The notes under the pieces: model-generated
Seen by the model: only the letters and a program-made list of their open reading frames with translations
Databases searched by the model: none
Told to the model about the DNA's origin: nothing
Position numbers and translations under genes: made by a program
In this document: positions 62,873 through 64,000 of the stretch, in pieces
Layout: every line of letters begins with the position of its first letter
Position numbering within the stretch: position 1 is the stretch's first letter
Assembly (NCBI GenBank): GCA_947493325.1
Contig: CANLQI010000001.1
Location: 1,813,375 to 1,877,374 of the forward strand
Length of the DNA stretch: 64,000 nt
Direction of reading: 5' to 3'
DNA from: an uncultured Sphingomonadaceae bacterium
Lineage (GTDB): Bacteria; Pseudomonadota; Alphaproteobacteria; Sphingomonadales; Sphingomonadaceae

Positions 62873-64000
62873 TTACTGGGCAGCAGCTTCCGTATCGGAT
62901 GCGGCTGTTCCGCTGCCCTGCACGCGCCAGATAATGCCGCTGACATCATCGGTCACCAGCAGGCCTCCTGTGGCATCAATTGCAACCATTGTGGGTCTTC
63001 CCCGTGCGTCGCCATCATTGTTCAGAAAATCGGTCAACACATCAACGGGCAAACCGCTCGTCACATTGCCCTCTTCGTCACGCTCTACGTCAGGCTGTCC
63101 ATTTTCGTTAAAGGGCACATAAACAACTTTATAGCCTGCTGCCGGCTTGCGGTTCCACGAACCATGCAGCGCGATAAATGCACCATTGTCAAAAGGCGCG
63201 CCAAGCGTTGCACCTTCGGAAAAAACAAGGCCCAGCGGCGCTGTATGCGCGCCCAGAGCGTAATCAGGGCGCCGCACATATTCGATCAGGTCGGCACGGC
63301 GCGGCACAACGCGCAGGTCCTCATATGTGCCCCAGTAAATCCACGGCCACCCGAAATGCGTACCGATTTCCACCTGAGCCAGATAATCGGGCGCAAGGTC
63401 AGAACCCAGCATGTCGCGCTCATTCACCACGGTCCACAGCATGCCGGTTTCCGGATGCCTGTCCATGCCAACGGGGTTGCGCAGACCCACTGAATAGGGA
63501 ATTGATTTTTTCGTTTCGAGATCAACTTCAAGTACCATCGCGCGGCCCATTTCGACGTCCAGGCCTTTTTCAGCAATATTCGTTGCGGAACCGACAGCCA
63601 CGTATATTTTCGTGCCGTCCTCGCTGGCGATGATATTGCGGGTCCAATGGTTATTCGGCTTACTGGCGCTCAGATCGACAATTTTCTCGCCTTCGCCTGC
63701 AATTTTCGTGTCGCCCACCGTAAACGGATAGGCCACCAGGGCATCGGTATTGGCAACATATAGCGTATTGCCAATAACTTCCATGCCGAACGGCGAATTC
63801 AGATTATCCAAAAACACTTCATTGGATTCCGCCACACCATCGCCATCGCTATCACGCAACAGGCGAATACGGTTGGCCGATGGCGTCCCGGCACCTGCAC
63901 GGTTCATCAGCTTGCGCATGATCCAGCCTTCGATACCCTTATTTTCGCGCGGAGGGCTGTTGGTTTCCGTCACCAGTACGTCTCCATTGGACAGCACGAG
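62873..64000 (-). CDS. sorbosone dehydrogenase / PQQ-type glucose dehydrogenase family (5' end cut off)
   Basis: The visible 375 residues form a six-bladed propeller: NGDVLVTETN at the edge, LLRDSDGDGVAE, NSPFGMEVIGNTLYVANTD, YVAVGSATNIAEKG, VGLRNPVGMDRHPETGMLW, TVVNERDMLGSDL, APLGLVFSEGA and HGSWNRKPAAGYKVVYVPF. These match the L-sorbosone dehydrogenase family (GSDH-like, likely periplasmic). The frame stays open to the window edge, so the signal peptide and first strands are missing. The tail is Ala/Thr-rich. Confidence 0.88.
   Translation of the reverse strand, partial: LVLSNGDVLVTETNSPPRENKGIEGWIMRKLMNRAGAGTPSANRIRLLRDSDGDGVAESNEVFLDNLNSPFGMEVIGNTLYVANTDALVAYPFTVGDTKIAGEGEKIVDLSASKPNNHWTRNIIASEDGTKIYVAVGSATNIAEKGLDVEMGRAMVLEVDLETKKSIPYSVGLRNPVGMDRHPETGMLWTVVNERDMLGSDLAPDYLAQVEIGTHFGWPWIYWGTYEDLRVVPRRADLIEYVRRPDYALGAHTAPLGLVFSEGATLGAPFDNGAFIALHGSWNRKPAAGYKVVYVPFNENGQPDVERDEEGNVTSGLPVDVLTDFLNNDGDARGRPTMVAIDATGGLLVTDDVSGIIWRVQGSGTAASDTEAAAQ

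Overview
The window reads as chromosomal DNA of an alphaproteobacterium, most likely a sphingomonad (Sphingomonadaceae/Erythrobacteraceae). The basis is the gene set (carotenoid genes crtY-crtI-crtB, a BciA-type 8-vinyl reductase, class II GlpX, MipA/OmpV, many small lipoproteins), moderate GC, and the dense, mostly short-spaced layout. The taxonomy is inferred from protein resemblance read by eye, not from a search.

0-10 kb is housekeeping: an NTP transferase, homoserine dehydrogenase (hom), class II fructose-1,6-bisphosphatase (glpX), lipoprotein hydrolases, a flavodoxin-like protein, a DUF2891 lipoprotein and recJ. 10-18 kb holds tRNA-Glu(TTC), a bciA-type gene, and a full cyanophycin locus: cyanophycinase, cyanophycin synthetase, a second Mur-ligase homologue without an ATP-grasp domain, and a convergent isoaspartyl peptidase that could split the released beta-Asp-Arg. 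Together they could make, degrade and finally hydrolyse a nitrogen store.

18-29 kb carries an MscS channel, a GAF-PAS-PAS-GGDEF-EAL protein, a mosaic of gene fragments copied from three nearby loci (22.15-22.65 kb), two CPBP membrane proteases around a DUF4377 lipoprotein, a TelA/XpaC-like pair, and a nitric-oxide-type unit: an NsrR-like regulator divergent from a truncated globin, a membrane protein and a YeaR-like protein, with two NsrR-like palindromes between them. 29-38 kb has an S9 peptidase, a YqiJ/YqiK (flotillin) pair, a DUF962 protein, an esterase, and thiC behind a TPP riboswitch.

38-42 kb is the most accessory stretch. A DUF4160/DUF2442 pair sits between thiC and a second, diverged copy of the thiC 3' end. 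Next comes a three-gene minus-strand operon of a stand-alone colicin-E3-type ribonuclease domain, a small acidic protein and an ImmA/IrrE-type metallopeptidase, then a terminase-like HTH protein and an SRAP-domain protein that has lost its catalytic residues. The toxin-like triad is the best candidate here for a little-described system.

42-64 kb returns to ordinary genes: lipocalin, DoxX, nuclease, lipase, ung, an AraC regulator, lipid enzymes, MipA/OmpV, the carotenoid cluster (sterol-desaturase-family gene divergent from crtY-crtI-LOG-crtB), msrA, galU, aqpZ, a Sua5/YrdC protein, an acyl-CoA dehydrogenase, and a sorbosone-dehydrogenase-like gene cut by the window edge. A dispersed family of short inverted repeats (core gtcattcccgcgaaagcggg) occurs at least eight times, always downstream of genes and mostly between convergent ones.
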